A stretch of 64,000 bases of DNA from Gigantopelta aegis (GCF_016097555.1 NC_054708.1:18696596-18760595), one strand, 5' to 3'; shown: positions 1 through 10,857, counted from the first letter of the stretch. The notes: generated from the sequence alone by a model not told the origin. A program made the numbers and translations.

Positions 1-522
1 GTTGAACCATGTGGATAATAAAGTGATATTTAGTTAATGAAAATATTGAAAAATATTTATATTTTTGCAACAAATTCATTTTTTCAATTACCTCCCTTGT
101 AACTATCACAATGTGAATGTGATTATTGAGGTCAGTGTTACTTTATCGTTTTTACTTTTACGATTACCAATGCAACCAATATTTGTCCCAAAAAAAGATG
201 AGTAATTTAAACAGTACCTATAAAAAAAAATAGATGTGAAGTGTAATGTCGGTAAAATATTTGAAACTGATTGGGTACGAAGCCAAATAATGGCGACACT
301 GTCATTTAGTGCAAGTTAAAATTTAACTTTTCATTCGAAGTTTTGTTTTCAACTTTTTGTTGTTTATTTGATGATCACTTTATCAGGTATTTTTACAGCA
401 GTATTATTAAATAAATATTATTTTAATAATCAAATAATGGTATTTTTTATTAATATTTCTTTTAGAAAGTCCATGGTCAAGTACATTTTGAGAAAACTTT
501 CTACCAGAACAAATACAATATA
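1..522. other. AT-rich non-coding flank
   Basis: No gene is recognisable here. The short open frames at 368..562 and 407..631 are AT-rich, have no family resemblance, and overlap the transposon end that begins at 523. Confidence 0.5.
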
Positions 523-548
523 TACTCTTCAAAAGAAGAAACGCAAAA
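523..548. repeat. terminal inverted repeat, Tc1 copy A, left
   Basis: The 26-bp end pairs with 1995..2020 with one mismatch at position 13. The outer TA at 521-522 is the target duplication. Confidence 0.9.
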
Positions 549-695
549 CCACATTGTCGTAACATTTGGAGAATTGATTTAATTATTGAATGGTGAGTCC
601 GATAATTACCAAATGTTGCAGGATTGTTCACAGTTCACTCTAGTCCATTGTGAGTAAGTGATAGGACACACCACCAAGGTCAAGGTCATCTGGAG

Positions 696-1703
696 TCAAT
701 ACCGGGTGTGGCCTCCGCGTGTGTTGACAACTGCCTGGCACCGCCTGCCCATTGAAGCAACCAGAGTACGGATGACGTCCCGGGGGATGGTGGCCCACTC
801 GGCCTGCAAGGCTGCTGCCAGCTCGGGCAGGGTCTGGGGCTGTGGTTGTCGCTGTCGGAGGCGTCGGTCCAACTCGTCCCATAGATTCTCAATTGGGTTC
901 AAATCCGGTGATATCGATGGCCAAGGAAGGACATTAATGTTGTTGTTCTGTAGGAAAGCCGTTGTGAGACGTGCTGTGTGAGGCCTGGCGTTGTCATGTT
1001 GGAACACTGCGTTGGCGTTGGCCATAACTGGAACGATGTGTGGCCGGAGGATCTGGTCAATGTAGCCCTGTGCATTCAGGTTGCCCTGCACGTGGACCAG
1101 GTCAGTTCTGCCAGTGTGTGAGATGGCTGCCCACACCATGACACTACCCCCGCCGAATCTGTCCACTCCCTGCACGCAGTTTGCCGCATAACGTTCACCA
1201 CGACGCCTATACACGCGACATCTTCCATCATGACGTCGGAGCAGAAATCGGAACTCGTCACTGAACCACACCTGTCTCCATCGCAGTTGAGGCCATTGTC
1301 GATGAACCTGGCACCACTGCAGTCGGAGTCGACGGTGTTGTGGTGTTAAGATGACACCTCGAACTGGACGTCTGGCACGAATTCCTACCTCACGTAGGCG
1401 GTTCCGTACGGTCTGGTCGGATATCCTGCGCAAACCTGGTATTGCTGCGGCTGTGGAGGTGGCAGTAGTCAATCGTTCCCGAAGGTGGCGTACCCGGATG
1501 TAGCGGTCCTGCCCGGGGGTAGTGACCCGTGGTCGACCGGATCTAGGGAGGTCACATGTTGATCCATGTTGCTGGTAACGGTCCCACAGTCTGGAGATGA
1601 TGCTTGGGGACACATGGAATGCCCTGGCAACGGCCGTTCTGGATTCGCCTGCGTCTAGTCGGCCGATGGCATTGTTTCTCTGCGGTTCACTGAGACGTGG
1701 CAT
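696..1703 (-). CDS. Tc1-like transposase (copy A), DD34E
   Basis: This cut-and-paste transposase has 335 residues, normal for Tc1 enzymes. The open frame extends 17 codons further upstream with no ATG, so the ATG at 1703 (protein begins MPRLSEPQ) is the start. An N-terminal helix-turn-helix DNA-binding region (about residues 4-110) carries an AT-hook-like GRPR at 56-59. The catalytic triad is D149 (in FSDE), D237 (in QHDNARPH) and E272 (in NPIE), with 34 residues between the second D and the E. Against copy B it has nine substitutions. Two of them, Phe151 for Ser and Asn273 for His, lie next to catalytic residues where the family usually has DES and IEH, so this copy may be impaired although the frame is intact. 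The protein would act in the nucleus on the 26-bp ends. Confidence 0.93.
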   Translation of the reverse strand: MPRLSEPQRNNAIGRLDAGESRTAVARAFHVSPSIISRLWDRYQQHGSTCDLPRSGRPRVTTPGQDRYIRVRHLRERLTTATSTAAAIPGLRRISDQTVRNRLREVGIRARRPVRGVILTPQHRRLRLQWCQVHRQWPQLRWRQVWFSDEFRFLLRRHDGRCRVYRRRGERYAANCVQGVDRFGGGSVMVWAAISHTGRTDLVHVQGNLNAQGYIDQILRPHIVPVMANANAVFQHDNARPHTARLTTAFLQNNNINVLPWPSISPDLNPIENLWDELDRRLRQRQPQPQTLPELAAALQAEWATIPRDVIRTLVASMGRRCQAVVNTRGGHTRY

Positions 1704-1760
1704 GTCCTGGATTGTCAACTGTCGGCAAGATACAGAGGCCAGGCAAGCGAACACCCTGCA

Positions 1761-1768
1761 CTTTTATA
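1761..1768 (-). promoter_or_regulatory. TATA box of transposase copy A
   Basis: TATAAAAG on the minus strand lies about 60 bp upstream of the ATG at 1703. This places transcription start roughly 30 nt before the ATG. It also rules out the in-frame GTG at 1754, which is too close to the TATA box. Confidence 0.6.
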
Positions 1769-1994
1769 CTGTCGGTGTTCATGTTGCACGTGCAGACAAT
1801 GCACATGCAGTGGTGACATGGTTTGCACGTGGCTGCGTTTTTGCGAATATTCACATTTTGGAACTTTATTGTACAGTAGCTGCGTTTTATCGAATGTAAC
1901 CGTGGGAATGTGTTTGGGACATGCAATGACCTTATATTCACAAAGCATGAACCGGTAGGAAACATAAAATCGGAGTTATAACCCATTTGTACCC

Positions 1995-2020
1995 TTTTGC
2001 GTTTCTTTTTTTGAAGAGTA
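1995..2020. repeat. terminal inverted repeat, Tc1 copy A, right
   Basis: Reverse complement of 523..548 with one mismatch. It is followed by TA at 2021-2022. Confidence 0.9.
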
Positions 2021-2022
2021 TA

Positions 2023-2430
2023 TATCATGACGTTAAGTGTTTTTGATAACATAAGCGAAAGATGTATAATTAACAAAAGCAAAAGATATTGCAGGGCTTC
2101 TAGAATTTTTATAAAATCCACTAGCCATGGGATCGGTGATTTAAAAAATTTACTAGCCACGATTAAAAATTTATAGTCAGTTATAGTTAGTAATAGACAG
2201 CCAGTAATATTTATTTTTTGGGAGGGGGTCAACGCATACCATTTAAATTTAACTCTGCGAGAACACTACTTTTGTTTAATTTGTTTTATATAATTATAAT
2301 AATGTATAATTGTTTGGTCCACCAGGTTTTGATTTGTGCCAGCAGAATTTGCAAACTGCTGAACAGAATGTTTGGCAGACATTTCAACGCCTGCACTCTC
2401 AATGTTCCATGACTCATTGTCATATTTTGG
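2023..2430. other. non-coding spacer
   Basis: AT-rich sequence between the transposon and the 29-bp array. The open frames crossing it run into the transposon or are low complexity. Nothing else is recognised. Confidence 0.4.
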
Positions 2431-2892
2431 CAATCATTCTGCAAGATCCATGCTTTCACCACTGTTTCTACACAATCCAAAATTTCACCAATCATTCTTT
2501 ACAATACAAGCTTTCATCACTTATTCTGTATGATTCATGCTTTCCCCAGTCATTTTACATAATACAAACTTTCACCAATCATTCTACACAATTCATGCTT
2601 TCACCACTTATTCTGTATGATCCGTGATTTCACCAGTCATTTTGCACACTACAAGCTTTCACCAATCATTCTGCATGATTACCACTCATTCTGAATCCAG
2701 CTTTCACCAATCATTCTGCACAATCCAAGCTTTCACCATTCTGCACAATCCAAGCTTTCACCAATCATTCTGCACAATCCCAAGCTATACAACAACCATT
2801 CTACATTACCCAAGCTTTTCAACAACCATTCTGCACAATATAACCTTTTCAACAATCATTCTGTCACAATCCATGCTTTCAACAATCATTTC
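2431..2892. repeat. 29-bp minisatellite with 87-bp higher-order period
   Basis: About 16 imperfect units of the type CACAATCCAAGCTTTCACCA plus ATCATTCTG (29 bp). The variant ttattctgtatgat recurs at 2521 and 2608, exactly 87 bp (three units) apart, so variant units were copied as triplets. The 'proteins' read through this region are translations of the repeat. Confidence 0.8.
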
Positions 2893-2934
2893 AGTGTAAT
2901 AAGAATGTGCAAAATCCTCCTCCGAGAGATTTGT

Positions 2935-2952
2935 GGGTTCTGAAAAGAACCC
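2935..2952 (-). promoter_or_regulatory. orphan histone-type 3' stem-loop
   Basis: On the minus strand the sequence is GGGTTCTTTTCAGAACCC. It contains the replication-dependent histone mRNA hairpin consensus (six-base-pair stem, TTTC loop) exactly and is followed by CACAAATC. In histone genes this hairpin sits just after the stop codon. Here the upstream side on the minus strand (2953..3020) is homopurine/AT sequence with no histone frame. It may be a detached histone 3' end, a remnant of an inserted gene, or chance. Confidence 0.5.
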
Positions 2953-2954
2953 GG

Positions 2955-5900
2955 AAAAAAAAAAGAAGAAAAAAATAATAATCATAAATTAAAAAAAATA
3001 TAAAAACCTGAAAGAAAATGATAAATTATTTGATGTACAGTTCCATACATTAACAAGCTCATGTGAATAGCAATTACATGTACGTAATATGTTCAAAACA
3101 TTAGTGGAAAACTCTGTCCACATGTAAAGATGCTTCATGTAAAATATCATCCACAACATAAATTAAATATGCATCTTGATGATAAAACGTAACATTCTGG
3201 AACAATCTTTAACAGTTCAATTCAGTAGAAAAAGTGCAAATCAGTTTCATAATCTTTCTATCATAACTGTTCTTCAGTCACAAAAACCATCAAGTAAACT
3301 ATGCACACTGTCCGATTCACCATTTGCTTCACCACCTTTAACTTCTGTTCCTTGATATTGGTGTCATGAAAGTTATCATTCAATAATGTTTCATACACAC
3401 AGAAGCATCAGGACAGCACAAAGTGTTTTTGTATATAATGGATTTATAACAGATGTATGTAGGCTGTTTTTTTTAACTCCCACAATTATAAACTGGAAAA
3501 CAAAATTCTTTACAGAAATTAAAATTACAGCAGTCCATTCAAAATAGACCATTTAAATCAAATATTGCATCATGAATGTTCTTCATACAAATCATACAAA
3601 TGGTGCAATACTTTCACAGCACTGCAAGATTTTCAGAAAACATGTTTATGAATCCTAAACTTACATCCATGTACTGTAAATTTGCAACAACTATTCACAC
3701 TATTGTCTGTGCCTTACATTTTATTACAATGTCTGTTTAGAGAATATACACTGAATGATAAACACATAAACCACATGTTTTTCATGTTTTTGAGAAAAGA
3801 AACGTTTGAACAAAATCGATTTTTGCAGTTTTAATTCAAAATATTGATTTTCGTCATCACATTTATTATTCCAATCAGCCATGTACCCAATTTCGTAATG
3901 GCTTTACTGAAAAAGCTTTTAAATCAGGACAATATGCCGAAAGATAAAATAATCATTATTAAACATATATTATATATTCAACTTATCATTTTTGTTTGGG
4001 ACACATGCATTTCAATGTAGAAGCCAATATGGGGCGTGTGTAAAATGAGGTAATCAAATGAATTTGTACAATAATGAAATTAGTCTAATCGATAAATATT
4101 TATATATGAAATCATATAATTTACTCATTTATAGTTAAGTAGCTGGGCCAATTTCGCACACACACGCACACAATTTAACAGCATGGATGCAATTAATGAT
4201 TAAACACTCAGTATATTAAATAATGTTGCAAATGTAACCCAAAATTACAATACCAAAATAATTTGTGCAGCCCTGAGAACGTTATTTTAACGTAAACAAT
4301 CAATGATCACAGATATAACATCAAGACAAAGCACTTTCGATACTATATATCACAATGTAAATGTACACAATGCAAAAGTGGGTAAATCTCTACTTTTGAA
4401 GCATCTATTTCATGGGAATGCATTGGCATAAAATAGCAATCTGTCACATACAATAAAAAATATATTTAAATTATCTTGTTCCTGTTAAGATATAGTAGTC
4501 TGAAACTAAGTAAATAAAATTACTGAATCTAAACAGAAACTCCCCCAAACTACTTTTAAAATTAAAAATTCAACTATCAATATTAATGCATTCAATGCAT
4601 ATGCATGAGATGCTAAACAAAATACATGTAGGAACAAAATCAAGGAACAAAGTATCTTAACAAATTTAAAAATAGAATGCAATCTAATTTGGAAAGACCG
4701 AAAAACTTAAAACATTATTTGAAATAATTATAGTAAACAATATCAGAACATGATAATATAGATAACAGTATGATCTAATTAATACTAACCAACTACAGGT
4801 TTTCTGCCAGAAAATTATTTTAAAAGTACACAATAAAAAAGACCTCAAGTGCCACTATAATTTAGGTGGTTATGGGTTTAAAATGCTTTAAAATTGGACA
4901 ATATTTCATGCACTTTAACAAATATTATATAGCAGTTCTCTTAATATAATTATATTTTTTAGAATTTAAATCATTAATTTGGGATATTTTAGGGTATGTA
5001 ATTTAACTTTCTGACAGAAACTCTGGTTAAACATACATGTGTATATATTTGGATTCACCCCCCCCCACCCCCCCATTTTGTTTCTCAGTTCTCATCTGAA
5101 CAAAAAGCCCAATTCCCGTACCACCAATTTTAACTTAAAGAACCCAATGACATCACAACCAGCAACATACCAATGTGACAAATTGCTATTTTATATGAAT
5201 AATTATGGAATTAAAATAAATGAGCAATGTACAAAAACACCCATAATGATCAGTTTCTACATGGACATGACCATAAAAATATTACAACTTTTAATTTTAG
5301 TGTACACATTTCCACAAAATGATACATATGTATTTGCTTTCAATAAAAATCAGATACCCCTCCTCCCAAAAAAACCAAACATATTTACAATATAAATGAG
5401 TTAACAATATCCCTAGTCACCATTTCATTCTCATTTATTTTGTTCCAACTAGGGATTTCCCCTTGTTGGCGAAAAAAACCCCACAAACATAAGTGCCCTC
5501 AGAGTTTCTTTGGAGACATTTTTCTTAAACATTATGAAAATTTACTACGGATTCAAATTTAGAAAATGATATAATCTTATTTTAAACTTCATATAGAACG
5601 TATTCAAAAATATTTTTAAAACATGTGGGCCGAAGACAAAATTTAAGGGAAATCCCAGTCTGCATCTACATTTCTGTTAGTGATTTGTTTTTCTTTACAC
5701 TCATAAATCATTCAAACAAATGAATGATTCAATCATGATACCAAGTAATTTGGTTTTAACTATTAGTATAGCATTTTCATTACTGATCTGCACACGTGTA
5801 AAAACAAGTGTCCAGTTTTGCAACTTTTGAATTAGGAAATGTTATTCATAATTCTGCAACTTTTGAATTAGGAAATGTTATTCATAATTCTAAGTATAGT

Positions 5901-6480
5901 ATGCCAAGCATTTCTATCCAACTTTGACAGAGCTTTCAACTAAACAGCACCATGTAAATAAAACTACATTAACTTAATAAATATTTAATAATACCCCAAT
6001 ATTGCACTATGCCTAAAATATGGCATAAAATATCACATGAACTTGTTATTTGCATATACATATATAATTATATACAATCTACAAAAATATCAGGAACTGT
6101 ACATCATTTAATTATACACATCTCTATAAAACTAAAGTGAAAAATTTGACAGGAGTCAGCAGGGGCTATTGCATAAATACTACCTTTTAAAAAAAAAAAA
6201 AAATATGGAAACTACTTCTGACAAGCTGCTGATCAATCAAAACAGATAGAAAAGGGGGAAAAAACATCAATCATTACATACATACAATGGATATATACTG
6301 TATATTGATATGCCACACAATGAAGATGAAGTTAAAAATTTGATGGAGTATGCAAATGTTCATGATAAATGTGTGACAGTGTCAATACTGATGACATTTA
6401 GAAAAATAAACTGGAATGACTTTGATTCTGAGACCTATATAAAGTCAAGAAAAGTCTGTAGCCATTCTGAATCTTTAAGT
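2955..6480 (-). other. AT-rich stretch; candidate long 3'UTR or downstream flank of the PNRC-like gene
   Basis: No coding frame is credible in 3.5 kb. The 118-codon frame at 5039..5395 starts over a poly-C tract and has no recognisable content. Transposon families that crowd the rest of the window are absent here, which fits a retained UTR. Several minus-strand AATAAA motifs occur (for example plus-strand TTTATT near 3719 and 5434), but none can be chosen as the poly(A) site from sequence alone. Confidence 0.3.
5821..5892. repeat. 36-bp perfect tandem duplication
   Basis: A 36-bp unit beginning caacttttgaattagg occurs twice head to tail with no visible difference, so it is recent. Confidence 0.85.
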
Positions 6481-6481
6481 T

Positions 6482-6943
6482 CTATGCTTGCACTTGAACT
6501 TTGAGTAACATTTTCAAGTGACAAGTCATATCATCACACTTAGTTGGTTCAGGACTGGCACTGCCTGGCATCCAATGAGATGGTGGTTTAGGAAGTACTT
6601 TGGGTGATGGTGGATCACTAAACTTAGCACCAGCATAGGCAACAACTGACTTCTCATCAAGGCTGATGGCCAGTAATTCTGATGGGCAGCGAGGTCTTTT
6701 TATTGCTCGGTCTTCTCTATTCCTTGCCATGATCTGATGTTGAAGATTGCGATTTGACACCAATGTAGAATTTGGATGCTGTGTTTTAGGTGATGCAACT
6801 CTCTGGTCATTTTCCTTGGACCCTAAACATCTCTTCTGCATATGTTTCAAATGATTAAATGGGCCCTTTAACTGGTGTCCCATTTTGACATTTGACCTCT
6901 TCTTGTCCTTGATATTTGGCATAGCCAATGTAGACAAAACCAT
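6482..6943 (-). CDS. PNRC2: proline-rich nuclear receptor coactivator (PNRC1/2) homologue
   Basis: A 153-residue protein, close to vertebrate PNRC2 (139 residues). Recognition rests on the C-terminal signature: [12 protein letters not shown] at 103-114, then VLPKPPSHW at 116-124, and the extreme C-terminus LKMLLKVQV at 143-151, which contains the LxxLL box LKMLL (143-147). In this family the YAG...LPKPP segment is an Edc1-type linear motif that binds the EVH1 domain of DCP1 and activates DCP2. PNRC2 also links UPF1 to decapping in nonsense-mediated decay, and LxxLL motifs contact nuclear receptors. The first 100 residues are basic, disordered-looking and not conserved. The start is the first ATG (6943) after an in-frame TGA; other in-frame ATGs follow at residues 8 and 21. 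The coding region is uninterrupted. Assignment to PNRC1 or PNRC2 is not possible here. Confidence 0.88.
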   Translation of the reverse strand: MVLSTLAMPNIKDKKRSNVKMGHQLKGPFNHLKHMQKRCLGSKENDQRVASPKTQHPNSTLVSNRNLQHQIMARNREDRAIKRPRCPSELLAISLDEKSVVAYAGAKFSDPPSPKVLPKPPSHWMPGSASPEPTKCDDMTCHLKMLLKVQVQA

Positions 6944-6975
6944 TTGAAATTCGGACAAATATCAGTACAAATTAC

Positions 6976-7271
6976 CTGCTATATGTCAAAATTACAAAGC
7001 CACTCAGTGTGTATTCAACAACACACTTTTTGTTAAAGCCCTTTCGTCTAGTTTTACAAATTACACGAATAAGCCGTGTTTACATTTATAAATGACAAAA
7101 TGGCGTCTTCGTCTTGCTCTTCTTTCCGAAATGTCTGTCGGTAATTGAACAAAGTTTCGTAAACGTCAAATTTCTTCTAGGAAAACAATATATGTTAATG
7201 ATTCCTGGTGTGTTTCTCAAGAAAAAACCGTCCGAATGAAACAATTTAAATGAAAAAGTTGATAAAAATAC
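6976..7271 (-). other. probable 5'UTR intron of the PNRC-like gene
   Basis: On the minus strand, AGCCCAG|GTATTT (donor at 7271) and CATATAGCAG|GTAATT (acceptor, exon resumes at 6975) bound a 296-bp AT-rich intron. The intron lies directly upstream of the coding exon. The pyrimidine tract is weak, so the exact sites are uncertain. Confidence 0.4.
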
Positions 7272-7420
7272 CTGGGCTTTGCCCCTCAATTCTCGTCAAA
7301 ACAACTCCTCTTCCGTCTACGTTCCTACTTCTGCTGATGTCAGCCAGCTGAAATCACCAATGGGCACCTGCCGTGGTAATCACGTGAAAGGTTTAACCAA
7401 TAGTTGCCGTGCTATGTTTA
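7272..7420 (-). promoter_or_regulatory. promoter and first non-coding exon region of the PNRC-like gene
   Basis: A GC- and CpG-richer block just upstream of the inferred donor. It contains two CCAAT boxes (7357..7361 and 7397..7401), a palindromic E-box TCACGTGA (7380..7387, the type bound by USF and MITF/TFE factors) and a CRE-like TGATGTCA (about 7335..7342). No TATA box is evident. Transcription would start near 7.3 kb toward lower coordinates. Confidence 0.45.
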
Positions 7421-7790
7421 GAACTGTTGTCAAGCCCCAAAATAATGCTTGGGGAAATACAATAATATTAAGTCTTTTGTTTGTTTAGGGTTTGTTTTGT
7501 TTTTATCACTGTGCTAATTGGTACAATAAAGTTCATTAGTAATAAGCTAACGCATTGTTGCATTGCACATACTACGAACAAAAGCTTCTGCTATATAACA
7601 TCAATCGATACCCAAGCATAGATTTGTTTGCGAAAGGTCAAGATTTCCGTCGGGGGGGGGGGGGGGGGGGTGCGTGCGCCATTGTGTGTTTATATTGACA
7701 GATGGGATAGGTCAACAGGCATAGTTTATATGAAGACCTTTCCCTACATTATACAACTGAAATATTAGCTGGTCAACATGGACATTTTAG
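7421..7790. other. non-coding spacer with a poly-G run
   Basis: Contains an uninterrupted G run of about 19 (near 7652..7670). No gene is seen. Confidence 0.4.
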
Positions 7791-8137
7791 AAGAAAGAAA
7801 GAGATCTTTTATTTACGGTTATATGGCGTCAGACATTATGGTTAAGGACCACAGATTTCGAAAGGAAACCCGCTGTCGCCACTACATAGGCTGCTCTTTC
7901 CAATTAGCAGTAAGGGATCTTTTATTTGCGCTTCCCACAGGCAGGATAGCACAAACCATGGCCTTTGCTGAACCAGTTATGCAAGTGGTTTACACCTACC
8001 CATTGAGCCTTGCGGAGCACTCACTCAGGATTTGGAGTCGGTATCTGGATTGAAAATCCCATGCCTCGACTGGGATCCGAACCCAGTACCTACCAGCCTG
8101 TAGACCGATGGCCTAACCATGACGCCACCGAAGCCGG
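7791..8137 (-). mobile_element. SINE, head B + core + tail 2
   Basis: A tRNA-derived SINE in reverse orientation. The head (8137 down to about 8055) reads GGCTTCGGTGGCGTCATGG and then GGTTCGGATCCC, resembling pol III A and B boxes. The core holds gcaaataaaagatccctta, and the tail ends in the GTTATATGGCGTCAGACAT type followed by (CTTT)n. TTTTAGA/TTTAGA at the edges may be the target duplication. Confidence 0.8.
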
Positions 8138-8675
8138 TTTAGAAAGTCACAGGATTTTATATGTGCAACGTTACGCTGAGACGTACGGGCTCCCATATTT
8201 GTCAGGGATGTGGGGTGGGGGAGGCAGGCTGATTTTTTGCCCGAATTAAACAAAAGTGCCTGAATCTGGATTACAACGTTTATTCAATACTGCCAAACAT
8301 CTATATAATGCAAACGGATTGCCACATTTTTACATGGGTTACAACTAATATTTTTGGTAGAATAATGAAAATACGTGGTGAAACGTGTTCAGTCCCTTCT
8401 CATTTTGTCCCAATTTCTCTATTGTTTTTGTCCGAATTTGAGGATTTTCTCCAGGCAGTTGCCCCCCCCCCCCCACCACGTCCCCTGTCTCGTACGCTTA
8501 TGACGTTATGCAACTCCTCAGCTGGTGTGTGGGTGGGTGGGTGGGTGTGTGCGTGTGTCTGTGTGTGTAACCCTATATATATGTTTCAGTAAACATGGCT
8601 TCAGCAAAGCTTTGTGACATATATCAATGACTTGACCTTTCCAACTGAATTAAACATATGTGACCTTTATAAAGA
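8138..8675. other. non-coding spacer with C and GT runs
   Basis: Holds a poly-C run near 8461..8475 and a GTGG/GT-rich tract 8523..8570. The 94-codon frame at 8308..8592 crosses both and is not credible. Confidence 0.4.
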
Positions 8676-9003
8676 AAGTTAAAGTTTGTTTTGTTCAATC
8701 TGATTAAAATGAAATATTAATGTGGAAGACCAGTACGTAGAGCTGATTTCAGTTAATATTTCTTTAACGGATGTCAAACATTTGGTAATTTTGAGAGAGT
8801 AAACCCAGTACATTTGTCCATTAGTATCAAGGGATCTTTTATACGCACCATCCCACATACAGGGTAGCACGTATCACGGCCTTTGGTAATTTGGAGAGAG
8901 TAAACCCAGTACATTTGTCCACTAGTATCAAGGGATCTTTTATATGCACCATCCCACATACAGGGTAGCACGTATCACGGCCTTTGTAATACCATTCGTG
9001 GTC
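8676..9003 (-). mobile_element. SINE, tail 1, head lost, core duplicated
   Basis: Reverse-oriented SINE beginning with the tail signature aagttaaagtttgttttgtt. A 101-bp segment of the core (starting tttggtaatt at 8781 and again at 8882) is tandemly duplicated. The short frames here are translations of this repeat. Confidence 0.75.
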
Positions 9004-9489
9004 TAAGGTTTGAAAGTTATTTTCAAGCTTCAATGTCCCTTTGAATACCCATAACCCCCACCACAAATATACAATATAAAGTTATTTGATACTTTGGTGA
9101 AAACTAATACTATTATTATAATTCTGAAATTTGGGGAACTGGGCTCCAAGAAAAGCAAACTAATGACAACACATTTATGGATTCCTTGGATTCTGAACCT
9201 TTTGAAAAGGTACCTATTAAATTCTACAAACAATGTGTTCCCTTTCGTTTATTTTCAGATTCATTCCTGTTACTCCACACGTCCGTGTTTGTCTGTCTGT
9301 CTCTCTCCCTCTCTCTCTCTCGCTTTCACACACATGCACAAACACATATGCATATGTACATATATTATTTAATAAATGCATTATATACGAGTATATAGTT
9401 TTAATTATGTATCGTTTATGTAGATACAATAATACCATGTACAGCAATGATTCAAGGCCCCAACCTTGACCTTGCTTATGTTTCTGGGG

Positions 9490-9491
9490 AC

Positions 9492-9545
<54 letters not shown>

Positions 9546-9553
9546 TAATAAAT
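9490..9553. repeat. (AAT)n microsatellite
   Basis: Uninterrupted AAT/ATA repeat of about 20 units. Confidence 0.95.
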
Positions 9554-9720
9554 TCTACAAACTCAATCTTCAAAGTGGAAGTAATACAGCAAATGTAGCC
9601 TAGAAAGGTGGATTAATAACCGATATAAACGTCCGTGTGTCCAAAAAGGCCTACTGGACCCATTTAGAGAACTTTCCTTTGGGTCGTTCGTTACTAGATG
9701 TTGTAGTACTAGCTAGTTAG

Positions 9721-9786
<66 letters not shown>
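9721..9786. repeat. (TA)n microsatellite
   Basis: About 33 TA dinucleotides, able to extrude a cruciform. Confidence 0.95.
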
Positions 9787-9788
<2 letters not shown>

Positions 9789-10244
9789 GTGTATATATGA
9801 ATAAACTGATTCGATTTGATTTGTTACATATTACATGACGTCACGCACCAGCTTTGCTTACATAGCGCTCCGCCTGCTGGACACGCCTTTGATATTATCA
9901 GTTTTGACAGTGATTCATGAGTGCAATTGCCACTGAGCTCTGGTTTGTATAGTCTTGTCAGCGGCAGTCCTAAAAAAAGAAGCACCCTAACAGTGATTAG
10001 TGGGAACAAACATGACTTTGTCAAAATACCCTTTAAACCTTTTCTTATGGATAAAAGCATGTTGAATACAATGGTTTTATTGCTTTGCTTCTCAACAATT
10101 TTACTGGTCTGATCCTAGGTGCATTAGCCTTTGTAACATTTTAGTATCGTTTTAAAACGCTTTGGGGTTACTTGGTGTTGGGCAAATGTTTTGGTTTTTT
10201 CATCTTCGTTGGTAAGAACACCATTATCTAATACTATTTTTAAT

Positions 10245-10289
10245 CTCTCTTTCTCTCTCTCTCTCTCTCTCTGTCTGTCTCTCTCTGTC

Positions 10290-10369
<80 letters not shown>
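10245..10369. repeat. (TC)n joined to (CA)n
   Basis: TC/TGTC tract up to about 10336 followed by about 16 CA units. Translations read in several frames here (Ser/Leu or Arg/Glu runs) are artefacts. Confidence 0.95.
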
Positions 10370-10372
<3 letters not shown>

Positions 10373-10577
10373 TGGGTGCTCCACGGTAATGACCGGTCAC
10401 TATATACCCATACAATCCAATCAAATTGATAACTCTGTGACGTATTTAAGTTAACCTGAAACTGACTGCGCAAGTGCCGCAAATAACTTTTAGTTGAAAA
10501 ATACATTTTGGAGATATGTAATAAATAAAATACTACATCCATATCCGTTAGATACCGTTTATCATACATATATCACG

Positions 10578-10581
10578 TTGG

Positions 10582-10618
<37 letters not shown>

Positions 10619-10708
10619 AACGTGTTTGTGTGAGTGTATACGCCCTAGCTGCATGTTGCCTGCAAAAGAAACCCTTAAATCCACGGGTGGCATTGAACAG
10701 GTGTGTGT

Positions 10709-10739
<31 letters not shown>

Positions 10740-10741
10740 GG
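10578..10741. repeat. (TG)n tracts ending in poly-G
   Basis: TG repeat 10580..10616 and a second TG run from about 10700 that passes into about 18 G residues (10723..10741). Confidence 0.9.
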
Positions 10742-10857
10742 TATATTTCACGGAAATGACACAACGTGGATGATTAAGCTTAATGCTTCGCTATGTTAAA
10801 CATACTCCATACTGGGTCTTTAAAAGCATAGTAACATGGATCAGAGGTCATCATAAA

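Larger units (their letters stand above)
523..2020 (-). mobile_element. Tc1-like DNA transposon, full length, copy A
   Basis: A 1498-bp element with 26-bp terminal inverted repeats (523..548 and 1995..2020) that begin TACTCTTCAAAA and differ at one position. It is flanked by TA (521-522 and 2021-2022), the duplicated target of Tc1/mariner elements. It encodes one intact transposase on the minus strand with its own TATA box. A second copy of exactly the same length lies at 18699..20196 in the opposite orientation. Equal length, intact ends and only nine amino-acid differences indicate recent mobility. Confidence 0.95.
9004..10244. other. non-coding spacer rich in microsatellites
   Basis: CT tract 9295..9322, AAT array 9490..9553, TA array 9721..9786, and a full CRE palindrome TGACGTCA at 9836..9843 without a recognisable gene beside it. 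No coding sequence is supported. Confidence 0.5.

Noticed and set aside
1687..2232. 181-codon minus frame overlapping the Tc1 right end
   Set aside because: It is an AT-rich read-through from flank into the transposon leader in a different frame from the transposase, with no family features.
2624..2899. 91-codon frame rich in SFHQSFC repeats
   Set aside because: It is a translation of the 29-bp minisatellite.
5039..5395. 118-codon plus frame
   Set aside because: It starts on poly-C, has composition like its surroundings, and shows no recognisable domain or splice support.
6310..6504. 64-codon plus frame at the 3' end of the PNRC-like gene
   Set aside because: It lies antisense to the likely 3'UTR and overlaps the PNRC stop region. 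No evidence supports it.
9490..9553. CRISPR-like array
   Set aside because: Repeats in this window are contiguous microsatellites or satellites without unique spacers, and the genome is eukaryotic.
10124..10454. Frames of Ser/Leu or Arg/Glu repeats, also at 28325..28957 and 54875..55484
   Set aside because: These are translations of TC/TCTG microsatellites on both strands.
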